This document shows, one piece after another, positions 5,184 through 5,613 of a DNA stretch of 5,613 nt (position 1 is the first letter of the stretch; each line of letters opens with the position of its first letter). The notes beneath the pieces are model-generated. The model worked only from the letters and a program-made list of their open reading frames with translations. It had not been told where the DNA came from and searched no databases. Both the position numbers and the translations under genes were made by a program. The stretch is from Thermoleophilia bacterium (GTDB taxonomy: Bacteria > Actinomycetota > Thermoleophilia > Gaiellales > Gaiellaceae): contig JAICVP010000142.1 in NCBI GenBank assembly GCA_025935275.1, positions 1-5,613 of the forward strand. The letters run 5' to 3'.

Positions 5184-5613
5184 CGGCCTGCGGAACCTCG
5201 GACTCCGCCAGCGCGGCCTGCGCTGCCGCGAGTCGAGCAAGCGGGACGCGGTACGGCGAGCAGGACACGTAGTCCAGTCCCAGCCGGTGGCAGAACGCGA
5301 CCGAGGCCGGGTCGCCGCCGTGCTCGCCGCAGATCCCCAGCTTGAGGTCGGGTTTCGCGGTGCGCGCCCGCTCGACCGCGATCTCCATCAGCTCCCCCAC
5401 GCCGCCCTGATCGAGGGTCTCGAAGGGGTTCTGATCCAGGATGCCTTCGTCGAGGTAATGGGTGAGGAACTTGCCCTCCGCATCGTCCCGTGAGAAGCCG
5501 AGGGTCGTCTGCGTGAGGTCGTTTGTCCCGAAGCTGAGGAAGTCGGCGTGCTCGGCGATCTCGTCCGCCCGGATGCACGCACGCGGGAGCTCGATCATCG
5601 TCCCGCAGCGGTA
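5176..5613 (-). CDS. ppdK: Pyruvate, phosphate dikinase, C-terminal part (5' truncated by window edge)
   Basis: The frame is open to the right edge; 145 C-terminal residues of a protein that is usually about 870-900 residues long are visible. The fragment is the end of the PEP/pyruvate-binding barrel. GTMIELPRA (4-12) includes a metal-binding Glu (E8) and FGTNDLTQ (28-35) a metal-binding Asp (D32). The E-to-D spacing of 24 equals that of Glu745 and Asp769 in the Clostridium symbiosum enzyme. GICGEHGGDP (93-102) contains the catalytic Cys (C95), and LDYVSCSPYRVPLARLAAAQAAL (113-135) is the usual C-terminal block. PPDK interconverts pyruvate, ATP and Pi with PEP, AMP and PPi in the cytoplasm. 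The GEHGGDP and SPYRVP motifs favour PPDK over PEP synthase or PTS enzyme I. The ATG at 5598 is internal, not a start. The gene converges on the GH26-like gene with an 8-bp overlap and no visible terminator. Confidence 0.95.
   Translation of the reverse strand, partial: YRCGTMIELPRACIRADEIAEHADFLSFGTNDLTQTTLGFSRDDAEGKFLTHYLDEGILDQNPFETLDQGGVGELMEIAVERARTAKPDLKLGICGEHGGDPASVAFCHRLGLDYVSCSPYRVPLARLAAAQAALAESEVPQAVS

Noticed and set aside
5212..5230. Inverted repeat CGCGGC/GCCGCG with a 7-nt loop downstream of the GH26-like stop, as a terminator
   Set aside because: It lies inside the ppdK coding sequence (an Ala/Gln-rich segment), has no T tract on either strand, and short G/C palindromes are common in this composition.
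4311..5240. Minus-strand open frame of 309 codons opposite the GH26-like gene
   Set aside because: It is Arg/Val-rich shadow sequence; the plus strand has a signal peptide and both GH26 catalytic motifs.

Overview
The window is G+C-rich (about two thirds), very tightly packed, and codes on both strands with strong G/C third-position bias. Gene content and the zinc-finger rhomboid architecture suggest an actinobacterium (Actinomycetota), possibly of a deep lineage such as Thermoleophilia. That placement is an inference from style, because no rRNA or marker gene is present. I see no mobile element, CRISPR array, tRNA or rRNA.

Layout. (1) Positions 1-1542, plus strand: the 3' part of a PcpA/MhqO-type ring-cleaving dioxygenase gene overlaps by 4 bp (ATGA) with a complete CatE-like extradiol dioxygenase gene. 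This looks like a small operon for opening catechol- or hydroquinone-type rings. (2) 1539-2222, minus strand: a 2-phosphosulfolactate phosphatase (ComB family), convergent with the catE-like gene; the two stop codons share one CTAG. (3) 2223-2265: a 43-bp divergent promoter region. (4) 2266-4171, plus strand: an intramembrane rhomboid protease with an N-terminal zinc finger overlaps by 8 bp with a two-HKD phospholipase D-superfamily protein; this is probably one transcript. (5) 4172-4238: a short AT-rich gap (29 of 67 bases G/C) that should hold the promoter of the next gene. (6) 4239-5183, plus strand: a secreted GH26-like glycoside hydrolase whose start codon lies in the loop of a perfect 10-bp inverted repeat. 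(7) 5176-5613, minus strand: the C-terminal end of pyruvate phosphate dikinase, whose stop region overlaps the hydrolase gene by 8 bp.

The genes form several separate functional units: aromatic ring cleavage, sulfonate metabolism, membrane proteolysis with phosphodiester chemistry, extracellular glycan hydrolysis, and central PEP/pyruvate metabolism. I do not see a single new multi-gene system. The most notable non-coding signals are the two mirrored -10-like hexamers, each exactly 7 nt before a start codon, in the comB/rhomboid gap, and the start-codon hairpin of the GH26-like gene. The least characterised gene pairing is rhomboid plus PLD.
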